41,823 nucleotides of DNA, taken from positions 1 to 41,823 of the forward strand of contig JAILON010000157.1 in assembly GCA_024690865.1 (NCBI GenBank), given 5' to 3'. Under the pieces are notes generated by a model that ran no database searches, was not told the DNA's origin, and saw only the letters and a list, made by a program, of their open reading frames with translations. Positions 1 to 7,265 of this stretch are shown piece after piece. Positions within the stretch are counted from its first letter, which is position 1. Every line of letters starts with the position of its first letter. Source of the stretch: Treponema sp. (lineage in GTDB: Bacteria; Spirochaetota; Spirochaetia; Treponematales; Treponemataceae). A program made the position numbers and the translations under genes.

Positions 1-31
1 TACGGATTTAAGAAAAAATTGCAAGGAAATA

Positions 32-60
32 TTGCAGTTTATAGCAAATAGAAGTATAAT
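32..60 (+). promoter_or_regulatory. Sigma70-type promoter of cheX-cheY
   Basis: A -35 box TTGCAG (32-37) is followed after 17 bases by TATAAT (55-60). The start site would fall near 67. An AGGGGGA ribosome site (74-80) precedes the ATG at 85. This implies cheX-cheY can be transcribed independently of any upstream che genes. Confidence 0.7.
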
Positions 61-84
61 ATAAGAACTTTCTAGGGGGAAATA

Positions 85-567
85 ATGAGAGTTGAGTACA
101 TTAACCCATTTGTCGAAACTTCGTATAGAGTGTTGAAAGACGTTTTGGGTGGAGCCGATGTAAAACGGGGTGATCTTTACCTCAAGTCTACAGCGATGCC
201 AGTGATGGGTGTTGCGGCTCTTGTTGGTCTCGCAGGTGATGTCGAAGGACGGGTTCTTTTTGATATGACGATGGAGACTGCGCTTAACATCGCGTCAAAG
301 ATGAATGAGGAAAAGCTTCCTGAGTTTGATGACCTTGCAAAGGCCACTATTAGCGAGCTTGCCAACATTATAACGGCCCAGGCTGTAACGAAACTTCATG
401 AGCTTGGTTTCAAATTTGATTTGACGCCACCGACCCTTTTTGCCGGTGAAAAGATGGAAATTGCAGCATTGGGTGGAACGAACGAGAACGTTGAGGCCTT
501 GATTGTTCCACTTATTACTGAGTATGGAAAAATTGAAGTCAATGTCGCTATACGTGAACGCGCATGA
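85..567 (+). CDS. cheX: Chemotaxis phosphatase CheX
   Basis: This 160-residue cytoplasmic protein belongs to the CheX/CheC/FliY phosphatase family and would dephosphorylate CheY-P to terminate the motor signal. Visible support is the CheX-like fold pattern. An early GDVEGRVLFDMTMETALNIASK segment resembles the CheX sheet-helix repeat. The helix around residues 90-105 reads ELANIITAQAVTKL, the family's E-x2-N active-site helix. The next gene is a CheY receiver 15 bp downstream, which matches the cheX-cheY order of treponemal chemotaxis operons. A strong SD (AGGGGGA) fixes the start. Unlike the T. pallidum arrangement, no cheA or cheW is seen directly upstream, but only 84 bases of upstream sequence are available. 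Confidence 0.9.
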   Translation: MRVEYINPFVETSYRVLKDVLGGADVKRGDLYLKSTAMPVMGVAALVGLAGDVEGRVLFDMTMETALNIASKMNEEKLPEFDDLAKATISELANIITAQAVTKLHELGFKFDLTPPTLFAGEKMEIAALGGTNENVEALIVPLITEYGKIEVNVAIRERA

Positions 568-582
568 TAAGGAGATAGAAGA

Positions 583-1002
583 ATGAAGACTAAAGATGAT
601 GCACCGTCAGTAGAGGGAACGAAGCTTGATGGAACAAAATATCGGGTGCTTGTCGTAGATGATTCTGTTTTCGTTGCGAAGCAGTTGACTCAGATTTTGT
701 CCAGCGATGGATATGAAGTGGTTGCCACTGCTATTGATGGAAAAGAGGGTGTTGACAAGTACAAGGAGCTTTGTCCAAATGTTGACTTGGTTACGATGGA
801 TGTAACTATGCCTCGTATGGATGGAATTACGGCTTTGGAGCAGATTGTTGCGTTTGACAAGAATGCTCGCGTTGTGATGGTGAGTGCCCTTGGTAAGGAG
901 GAGCTTGTTAAGAAATCCCTCCTTGCCGGTGCCAAGAATTACATCGTCAAGCCGTTGGATCGTAAGAAGGTTTTGGAAAGAATTTCTGCTTCCCTTAAAT
1001 AG
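583..1002 (+). CDS. cheY: Chemotaxis response regulator CheY
   Basis: This is a single-domain receiver of 139 residues with no output domain. It would bind the flagellar switch after phosphorylation by CheA. The acidic pocket is visible in VLVVDDS (residues about 22-28). The phospho-acceptor Asp lies in LVTMDVTMPRMDG, a switch Ser in VMVSALG, and the conserved Lys in YIVKPLD. About 20 polar residues precede the receiver fold, longer than enteric CheY. An AGGAGA-like site lies 7-12 bases upstream of the ATG. It follows cheX by 15 bp and is closed by a terminator at 1011, so cheX and cheY form a complete two-gene unit. Confidence 0.92.
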   Translation: MKTKDDAPSVEGTKLDGTKYRVLVVDDSVFVAKQLTQILSSDGYEVVATAIDGKEGVDKYKELCPNVDLVTMDVTMPRMDGITALEQIVAFDKNARVVMVSALGKEELVKKSLLAGAKNYIVKPLDRKKVLERISASLK

Positions 1003-1010
1003 GCAGTGGA

Positions 1011-1056
1011 ACAGGTAGATAAATATTTCTTGTCTACCTGTGCTTTCAATTTTTGC
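1011..1056 (+). terminator. Terminator after cheY
   Basis: Perfect 9-bp arms ACAGGTAGA (1011-1019) and TCTACCTGT (1033-1041) enclose a 13-nt loop and are followed by a T-rich stretch. It begins 9 bases after the cheY stop. Confidence 0.75.
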
Positions 1057-1135
1057 TTTCCCCTTAGTCTTTCATCTGCATGGTCTTATGAGATAGGGCT
1101 GTGGTGATGATAGTTGGTTGGATTGTCTCTCTGGA

Positions 1136-1166
1136 AACACGGGTATCATGTACCCGTGTTTTTTTG
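1136..1166 (+). terminator. Second intrinsic terminator
   Basis: Perfect 10-bp arms AACACGGGTA (1136-1145) and TACCCGTGTT (1151-1160) have a 5-nt loop and run into a T tract. It sits 95 bp after the cheY terminator with no gene between. It is either a backup terminator or the 3' end of a short unrecognised transcript (about 1057-1166). Confidence 0.75.
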
Positions 1167-1213
1167 TTTCTCAGCTAATACTTGGCCGACGGACAACGCT
1201 CTTCATCGAGAAA

Positions 1214-1340
1214 GGGGATTGGTTCCGAGAGCAACTGCTGCTAGAGAACATGCGTTGTATATGCAACGAATCCCTATACCCTGTATTTGGGGGGTAATTC
1301 AGTAGTCGGGGGCTCTAGGCGAAATTACCCTTTGCTTTTA
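1214..1340 (+). ncRNA. Possible structured RNA upstream of dut
   Basis: This part of the 428-base gap between cheY and dut has nested complementarity. GGGATT (1215-1220) pairs with AATCCC (1269-1274). They enclose GTTC (1222-1225)/GAAC (1246-1249) and CGTTG (1253-1257)/CAACG (1264-1268), which gives a three-way junction. Downstream, TACCC (1277-1281) can pair with GGGTA (1292-1296). The same GGGTAATT (1292-1299) can instead pair with AATTACCC (1323-1330), followed by TTTGCTTTT. The last two pairings are mutually exclusive, as in an attenuator. I do not recognise a known riboswitch, 6S or tmRNA. The rest of the gap shows only the two terminators. Confidence 0.35.
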
Positions 1341-1430
1341 GCCATTTGAGCGAAAATTCTTCAACGCCCCTGCAAGGTCCTATTAATTTCGTTCCTCCAT
1401 TTTCCGAAAATTGAAATGGGTGGATTATTT

Positions 1431-1877
1431 ATGTATAGCAATGTAAAAATAAAGGTCCTGGCGAAAGGGGGAGCGGCCTTGCCTGTCTACAAGACGGCAG
1501 GCGCCGCTGGGGCCGATGTGTGTGCTTTCATTGAAAAAGAGATTGTTTTGGCTCCGCTAGAAAGGCTTCTTGTTCCTACGGGCCTTTTTTTTGAGATTCC
1601 GTGTGGCTATGAAATTCAAGTCCGACCCCGAAGTGGTTTGGCATTCAAGAATGGAATAGCGGTTCTGAATTCCCCAGGAACGATAGATAGCGATTACCGG
1701 GGGGAGCTGAAAGTCCTTCTTGCGAACTTTTCAAAAGAGAATTTCTTGATACATCCTGGTGACCGCATAGCTCAAATTGTGATTGCGCCTGTTACCATAG
1801 CCTGTTGGGAAACTGTTGATTCCCTTTCCGATAGTGCGAGGGGGGACGGAGGCTTTGGCAGCACGGGGGTTTTGTAG
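1431..1877 (+). CDS. dut: dUTP diphosphatase (dUTPase)
   Basis: The enzyme hydrolyses dUTP to dUMP and pyrophosphate, keeping uracil out of DNA and feeding thymidylate synthesis; the family is a homotrimer. All five family motifs are visible: AGADVCAF near residue 24, [12 protein letters not shown] in the middle, [22 protein letters not shown], and the C-terminal [10 protein letters not shown] lid. The length of 148 residues is typical. The ATG at 1431 is preferred over the in-frame ATG at 1416 because GGGTGGA (1418-1424) lies 6 bases before it and it gives a standard N-terminus. The next gene begins 26 bp downstream. Confidence 0.93.
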   Translation: MYSNVKIKVLAKGGAALPVYKTAGAAGADVCAFIEKEIVLAPLERLLVPTGLFFEIPCGYEIQVRPRSGLAFKNGIAVLNSPGTIDSDYRGELKVLLANFSKENFLIHPGDRIAQIVIAPVTIACWETVDSLSDSARGDGGFGSTGVL

Positions 1878-1903
1878 GAATTAACGGAATATCCGCAGGA
1901 GCA

Positions 1904-3634
1904 ATGGATTTAGACTTCCTTGAAGAGATAAAGATTCAAAGGTCATCCTCTATCCGAAGACCGAGGAGGGGCAGTCCCGGTCCTGGACAGCTACGGCAAA
2001 GTCGTTCTTCCAGAATTACGATAGACTCTGTTAAGAACAGAAGGATGCTCATTGAAGATTTGAGGCGGAAGGATCAGGTTCCCGAATCTCCTGGTTCCCT
2101 TTCCGCTGCAAATATTGTGATGCTGAAGGATCGTCTTGAGGAGGAAAGACGACGTCGCAGTGGAAAGCTTGTGGCGATTTCCCAGCCCGACGGCCCGCTG
2201 GTGCCTTTTGATTCCGACCTGTCCGAAATAGCGCCTGAGACGCAACCTGAGCTGCAAGCGCCTCATGCAACCCCCTCTGAAGCGCAGGCTCAGATTCAGG
2301 CTGTTGAGCCGGTCGTATGCCATGATGTAGGCTCGTCTGAGCTGCTTCCTGCGTCGCACGCTGCGCCTCTGGAGCCGCAAACTATGCCCCGTGGGGCGCA
2401 GGCCGTTAGCCAGGCGCCCAACCGGCCGTTGCCACAGGCTGTCGCAACCGCTGGTTCTGCTAAAGAAGCAACCAGAAAACGAAAGTCTGTTCTGGGAATC
2501 TCTTTCCAGAAGGAACGGCAGCTTGGAAACAGGGTCATGCTTTTTTACCTGGTGAAGGAGCTGTTCCTCTATTTCGCAATCTGTTTCGTGTTTTTCTTTG
2601 TCGTGTTCTTCGTGAATCAAATTCTGCTCCTTGCCGAAACAGTCCTAAGGCAAAGGGTTCCTGTTTCTAAGGTCGTTCTTCTGATTGTATACAGCCTGCC
2701 ATCCATCGTTGCCCAGTCCGCCCCTTTTGCAACGCTCGTGGGCTTCCTCATGTGCATTGGCCGCATGGCAACGGACAACGAGATCCTCATCCTGCGCGCG
2801 AGCGGCATTCGTTATTCCTTCATTGCGATTCCCGTCTTGATTATGGGCCTTCTGATTTCGCTTTTGGGCTTTGCAATGAACGATTACTTCCTGCCGTTGG
2901 GACTGTTGAAGTACAATCGCCTTCGGAAGGAGATAATCCAAAATGACCCGGCGGTGGAAGTGGAGGCGAATTCCGTCAAGCACATGAACGGGACGACGAT
3001 GGTGATAGGCGGTGTGGATGACGATGGCGTTATAACCGACCTTGTGATATTTGACAAGGATTCTTCTGACCGCGACCGGGTTATCATTACGGGAAGGAGC
3101 GAGGTTGCCAAGTCTGACGAACCCGGCATCCTTATGCAGTTCGGTATGTCGGGGGCGACCGTGCTGGAAGTTGATAGAATGAATAACAAGAGCTTTGATG
3201 TATTTGAATCTCAGAAAATTCAGCTCAATGTTTTTGATTCCATCTTGATTCCAAGTGAAGGGGTGCAACCAAGGGAGATGACTTCCTATGATTTGTGGAA
3301 GATAATACAGATTATGAAGAAGGACGAAAATGTAAAATACAAGATGATGAACCGCTACAATTTGGAGTTTGCCAAAAAATTCTCGCTGCCATTTGGTTCC
3401 ATCTTTTTTGCACTGCTGGCCTTTCCGCTTGCCCTTATATTTGGTAAGCGGGACGGACAGACTTTGGGAATGATTTTTGGAATCATTATTTCGGTTGTTT
3501 ACTGGGCGGCAAGCATCCTTGGACAGATGTTCGGCGTTCGGAGTGGTTGGAACGGATTCTGGATGATGTGGGGTCCAAATTTCTTTATTGGCATCGTTGG
3601 TTTGCTTCTGTATTTGGCGCTGAGGAAAAAATGA
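1904..3634 (+). CDS. LptF/LptG-family permease with long N-terminal extension
   Basis: This 576-residue inner-membrane protein belongs to the YjgP/YjgQ (LptF/LptG) family. In other bacteria these proteins pair to extract lipopolysaccharide together with LptB. The membrane domain begins only near residue 212, with helices at about 215-245, 260-290 and 305-330, then a jelly-roll-like periplasmic part, then three C-terminal helices (about 490-575). The first 210 residues are charged and then rich in Pro, Ala and Gln, look disordered and are not part of the usual 350-residue family. AGGAG lies only 2 bases before the ATG, so the start is not settled. The stop overlaps the next permease gene (ATGA). 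LptF versus LptG identity cannot be decided here. Confidence 0.8.
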   Translation: MDLDFLEEIKIQRSSSIRRPRRGSPGPGQLRQSRSSRITIDSVKNRRMLIEDLRRKDQVPESPGSLSAANIVMLKDRLEEERRRRSGKLVAISQPDGPLVPFDSDLSEIAPETQPELQAPHATPSEAQAQIQAVEPVVCHDVGSSELLPASHAAPLEPQTMPRGAQAVSQAPNRPLPQAVATAGSAKEATRKRKSVLGISFQKERQLGNRVMLFYLVKELFLYFAICFVFFFVVFFVNQILLLAETVLRQRVPVSKVVLLIVYSLPSIVAQSAPFATLVGFLMCIGRMATDNEILILRASGIRYSFIAIPVLIMGLLISLLGFAMNDYFLPLGLLKYNRLRKEIIQNDPAVEVEANSVKHMNGTTMVIGGVDDDGVITDLVIFDKDSSDRDRVIITGRSEVAKSDEPGILMQFGMSGATVLEVDRMNNKSFDVFESQKIQLNVFDSILIPSEGVQPREMTSYDLWKIIQIMKKDENVKYKMMNRYNLEFAKKFSLPFGSIFFALLAFPLALIFGKRDGQTLGMIFGIIISVVYWAASILGQMFGVRSGWNGFWMMWGPNFFIGIVGLLLYLALRKK

Positions 3635-4701
3635 AACTGGCTGTTTACATGCTGAGGCGGTTCTTTGCCATATTTATGGCCTCAATGACCTTTTTTACCC
3701 TCATTCTTCTGTTTACGGACCTGCTGATGAACATCTGGGGCTACATCTCCAATGAAGCCGAACCTGCCCTTGTTGTAAAAATTCTCGTATATTATATCCC
3801 GAAGAGTCTCTGGTATTCCTTGCCTATCTCGGTGCTTTTTGCGACAGCCTATATGTTGAGTGACTTCTATGCGAGGAACGAGCTCCTGGCCCTCTTTGCT
3901 TCCGGCATATCAATCTTCCACTTTACTCTGCCATTGCTGGTTATTTCGATATTTATGAGCATAGCCATGTTTTTCTTGGACGACAAGCTGGTTATTCGCA
4001 CATATTCGGAAAAAATCAAGCTGCAGGACGCCGCGCTCCATACCGAGAAGAACTTCAACAACACCGATGTCGTTGTCATAAGTGAAGCTGGTAAGATGGT
4101 CTACAAGGCTGAGTTCTTTGACAGCACAAACAACCTTCTCCTTTCCCTGTTCGTCTTATATCGGGACAATGGGAAGAATTTTGATGGGCTTCTCTATGCT
4201 GAAACGGCTGAATGGCAATATGACCACTGGAAATTGGGACGGAACGTGTTCTATAGGAAGAATTCCGGGGGGTATATAGCCGGGGATGTGGATTACGACC
4301 ATCTTTTCCGCCTTACGGAGCCACCGGAATCGTTTAAAAGCAGCGAGATAAACGTCGAAGAGGTCACTGCGGCCGAGGCCAAGGAGTACATACGGAGGTT
4401 GGAAAAATCAGGGCTTCCTTCCAGCGATGCAAAGGCCGGCTACTACAAGAAGTTTTCGTTTCCCATGGTCGTCACCGTTGTCGTTCTTCTTGCTGTCGCG
4501 CTGAGCGGTAAGACTCGAAAGAACGTGCTCCTGGTCAGTCTTGGACTGTGCATTTCGGCAGTTGTCCTGTTCTACGTGATGCAGATGATTACCATGCTCA
4601 TGGCCAGGTTTGGCACTGTTCCTCCTGCATTCGGAGGCTGGTTCCCCGTCATCTTCTTCATTTTTCTGAGCGTGGGTCTCCTCCGCTACACACGGACATA
4701 G
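3631..4701 (+). CDS. LptF/LptG-family permease, second subunit
   Basis: This 356-residue integral membrane protein has the standard size of the YjgP/YjgQ family and is the likely partner of the preceding permease. One helix runs from about residue 10, two more lie before residue 120, a periplasmic beta-rich segment fills roughly 130-260, and three helices follow at about 270-356. The ATG at 3631 overlaps the upstream TGA (ATGA), a translational coupling typical of obligate heterodimers. An in-frame start at 3547 would lie deep inside the upstream gene and is rejected. Treponemes studied so far lack classical LPS, so the cargo is uncertain. No LptA, LptB or LptC gene is visible here. Confidence 0.82.
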   Translation: MKLAVYMLRRFFAIFMASMTFFTLILLFTDLLMNIWGYISNEAEPALVVKILVYYIPKSLWYSLPISVLFATAYMLSDFYARNELLALFASGISIFHFTLPLLVISIFMSIAMFFLDDKLVIRTYSEKIKLQDAALHTEKNFNNTDVVVISEAGKMVYKAEFFDSTNNLLLSLFVLYRDNGKNFDGLLYAETAEWQYDHWKLGRNVFYRKNSGGYIAGDVDYDHLFRLTEPPESFKSSEINVEEVTAAEAKEYIRRLEKSGLPSSDAKAGYYKKFSFPMVVTVVVLLAVALSGKTRKNVLLVSLGLCISAVVLFYVMQMITMLMARFGTVPPAFGGWFPVIFFIFLSVGLLRYTRT

Positions 4702-4745
4702 GGGGTGTTTCCCATTTTTAACTGGCGGAAGTCTGCCTCTTGATA

Positions 4746-4751
4746 TATAAT
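4746..4751 (+). promoter_or_regulatory. -10 box close to the start codon
   Basis: TATAAT (4746-4751) ends only 7 bases before the ATG at 4759, and there is no Shine-Dalgarno sequence. This predicts a leaderless or near-leaderless mRNA. A clear -35 is not visible, which lowers confidence. Confidence 0.45.
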
Positions 4752-4758
4752 AGACTCC

Positions 4759-5775
4759 ATGAAAGTCAGCCTTCTTTTTATTCCTGTCATCCTCTTGTTT
4801 GCTTTTGTCTCCTGTTCTACCAAGGGCAGGGGGACTGCTTCTGGGGAATCCTCCTTGGCCGAAGGAAGCGAGCGTGTTATCGTTGGATTTTCACAGATAG
4901 GTGCTGAAAGTGCATGGCGCATTTATAATACGAAGGATATGCAGGCCGCTGCCCAAAAGGCTGGAATCCAACTGCTGTATACAAATGCAGAACAGAAACA
5001 GGAGAATCAGATCAAGGCTATCCGGACTTTCATCATGTACCAGGTGGACGTCATCGTGTTTGTCCCCATCGTACAGGATGGATGGGAAAACGTCCTTGTG
5101 GAGGCGAAGGATGCCGGTATTCCGGTCATAGTCTGCGACAGGAAGATCAATGACGAATATGACGGCCTGTATGCAGGCTATGTTGGAACCGACAGCCGAG
5201 AGGAAGGCAGGCAGGCCGCCCGCTTCCTGCTTAAGAAGTACGAAGGGGAGGAAGGGCAAATCAACATCTTTGAGTTGAGGGGGACGGACGGGGCTTCCGC
5301 ATCCGAAGGCCGCAGGGAGGGATTCAAGGAGATTTTGCGGCTGGATCCCCGCTTCAAAATCATCTATTCGGAGAGCGGTGATTTCATGAGGAGCAGGGGA
5401 GAGGAGATTGCGAGGAAGATCCTTTCGGCTGGAAAAGGCTTCAAGATTGACGATAGGAATATCGACGTCGTTTTTTCCTGCAATGACGGGATGACGTTGG
5501 GACTGTTGGACGTGTTGGAATCATGTGGTATTGCCACGGGGGTAGGCAGTCCTATCACTGTCGTGACGGTGGATGCCCAGCAGGAGGCTGTGGACAGGCT
5601 AAAAGCTGGCCTTATAAACTGTGTCGTAGAGTGCAATCCTGAGCAGGGGGATGTGGTAATGGATTTGGCAAAAAGGCTTGCACGTGGAATGGAAATTCCC
5701 CGGTCTACGATTGTTGGTGGAAAGGTCTTTACTGAGTACGATGACCTTGCCGGCCTGCCTGGACGAAGGTATTGA
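4759..5775 (+). CDS. YtfQ-type sugar-binding lipoprotein
   Basis: This is a periplasmic-binding (type 1/4 sugar) protein of 338 residues. A lipoprotein signal ends at Cys19 (lipobox FVSC), so it would be anchored to a membrane. The segments VGFSQIGAESAWR, QKQENQIKAIRTF, GWENVLVEAKDAGIPVIV and VTVDAQQEAVDRLKAG match the galactofuranose-binding YtfQ group. The usual permease and ATPase genes are absent. Instead a sensor kinase begins about 20 bp after the stop and a response regulator follows. The binding protein therefore probably reports sugar to the kinase rather than feeding a local transporter. The ligand class is inferred from the family; the exact sugar is unknown. Confidence 0.85.
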   Translation: MKVSLLFIPVILLFAFVSCSTKGRGTASGESSLAEGSERVIVGFSQIGAESAWRIYNTKDMQAAAQKAGIQLLYTNAEQKQENQIKAIRTFIMYQVDVIVFVPIVQDGWENVLVEAKDAGIPVIVCDRKINDEYDGLYAGYVGTDSREEGRQAARFLLKKYEGEEGQINIFELRGTDGASASEGRREGFKEILRLDPRFKIIYSESGDFMRSRGEEIARKILSAGKGFKIDDRNIDVVFSCNDGMTLGLLDVLESCGIATGVGSPITVVTVDAQQEAVDRLKAGLINCVVECNPEQGDVVMDLAKRLARGMEIPRSTIVGGKVFTEYDDLAGLPGRRY

Positions 5776-5795
5776 TTCAGAATCGGAATTGCCTT

Positions 5796-7265
5796 ATGGA
5801 AAAACGGTCAAAAAGCCTAAAGAAAAGTCTTAGTTCGGCTATTGTCATCATCATATTGCTCATGCTCATTCCAACCCTGTATTCTATCGCCGTATTCCGC
5901 TTCTATACGGTCCGTTATGATAGGATCATCATGAATGTTAGTTCCGCCAACAGCCTGCGAAAGATTGCAAAAGAAGAGCTGGAAGGTGAGATATGGGAGG
6001 TCGTGTCCGGCCTAAAGTCGTTCAATGATGGACGACAGTACCTGCTTCTCCGGGAAGTACGTATAGGAATAGCTGGTATGATGGATGAGACGTCGGAGGC
6101 CAGTCTGGAAATTCTTGAAGTTGCAAGCAGGACGGAGAAGACACTGGAAAAGTATGTCGTGCTTCTTGGTGAACAGATTGTAAACCATGAGCCGGTATCT
6201 AAAAATGAAGAGGTCATGGAACAGATCCGCGGCGTCGCCTCAGTCCTAAATGATGTCCTTCAGGAATATATTGTGACGGAAATAGAGTCTGCGGAGTCGG
6301 CAAATATCGGCATACGCCGTTGGTCGTTCAACCTTTTCCTCATACAGCTTGCCATAAGCGTGATAGCCTTTCTTATCGCTATGTATGCATTTTCTGTCCT
6401 GTCCCGTCGGATAGGTCGCCCCGTGCGCGACATGGAGATCCTGTCTTCGCGGATTGCAAGCGGCGACTTGGAGGCCAGGGCAATGCCCCCCCGTGTTGAA
6501 GAACTGGATCACCTTGCGGAAAACCTGAATACGATGGCTGGCCATATTCAAGCCTTGATAGACGAGAATGTTCGGGAACAGAAGAATCTTCAGAAGGCGG
6601 AGATGAAGGCCCTTCAGGCTCAGATAACTCCCCATTTTCTGTATAATACCTTGGATACGATAGTATGGCTTGCCGAAGACAACGAAATGGACGAGGTCGT
6701 TGAGATTACAAAGGCTTTCTCTGCCTTTTTCCGAATTTCTTTAAGCCGGGGACATGAGTGGATTACGCTTTCCCAGGAGATGGAACATGCGGCTAGTTAC
6801 CTGAAGATTCAAGGTATCCGCTATCGGGATATCTTGGAGTATCAGATCGAGTGCGATGAAGGAATTGCCGATGTTCCGGTGCTCAAGCTGCTTCTGCAGC
6901 CGCTTGTTGAGAATGCGATCTACCATGGTATCAAGAACAAGCGGGGAAGGGGCAGACTTGTCGTTTCAGCGCACAAAGTGTCTGCCTTTGGAAAGGAGGA
7001 TGGAGGCGTCCGTTTTTGTGTGGAGGATAACGGAATCGGCTTTACCGAAAAGCGGATGCACGAGGTCCAGAATGAACTGGCGTTGCCTGATGGCGGTGAC
7101 TTGAAGGCTTCCTATGGCCTTTACAATGTGAATAAACGACTCCGGCTGTACTATGACGGATTGGTGTCCTTGCATATAGAGAGTCTCTTTGGGGAAGGCT
7201 CTGCAGTATCATTTGTGGTTCCCTGTAAATTTGAAATGCTCGGTGAGGAGGGGGAAAGTGTATAG
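5796..7265 (+). CDS. YesM-family sensor histidine kinase
   Basis: This two-helix membrane kinase has 489 residues. TM1 is at about 12-32, an extracytoplasmic helical sensor domain of about 140 residues follows, and TM2 is at about 180-203. A HAMP segment follows (RRIGRPVRDMEILSSRIASG). The His_kinase phospho-site lies in QAQITPHFLYNTLD, and the ATPase N-box is QPLVENAIYHGIKNK, with a later DNGIGF motif. This is the YesM/LytS class that pairs with AraC-type regulators. The ATG at 5796 gives a normal signal-anchor. A TTG at 5772, overlapping the upstream stop, would add eight residues. The 3' end overlaps the regulator gene by 8 bases. It probably senses the binding lipoprotein encoded just upstream. 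Confidence 0.9.
   Translation: MEKRSKSLKKSLSSAIVIIILLMLIPTLYSIAVFRFYTVRYDRIIMNVSSANSLRKIAKEELEGEIWEVVSGLKSFNDGRQYLLLREVRIGIAGMMDETSEASLEILEVASRTEKTLEKYVVLLGEQIVNHEPVSKNEEVMEQIRGVASVLNDVLQEYIVTEIESAESANIGIRRWSFNLFLIQLAISVIAFLIAMYAFSVLSRRIGRPVRDMEILSSRIASGDLEARAMPPRVEELDHLAENLNTMAGHIQALIDENVREQKNLQKAEMKALQAQITPHFLYNTLDTIVWLAEDNEMDEVVEITKAFSAFFRISLSRGHEWITLSQEMEHAASYLKIQGIRYRDILEYQIECDEGIADVPVLKLLLQPLVENAIYHGIKNKRGRGRLVVSAHKVSAFGKEDGGVRFCVEDNGIGFTEKRMHEVQNELALPDGGDLKASYGLYNVNKRLRLYYDGLVSLHIESLFGEGSAVSFVVPCKFEMLGEEGESV

Noticed and set aside
1165..1430. Possible tRNA, tmRNA or 6S RNA before dut
   Set aside because: No T-loop sequence, CCA end, acceptor pairing or family signature was found; only generic stems remain and are reported as such.
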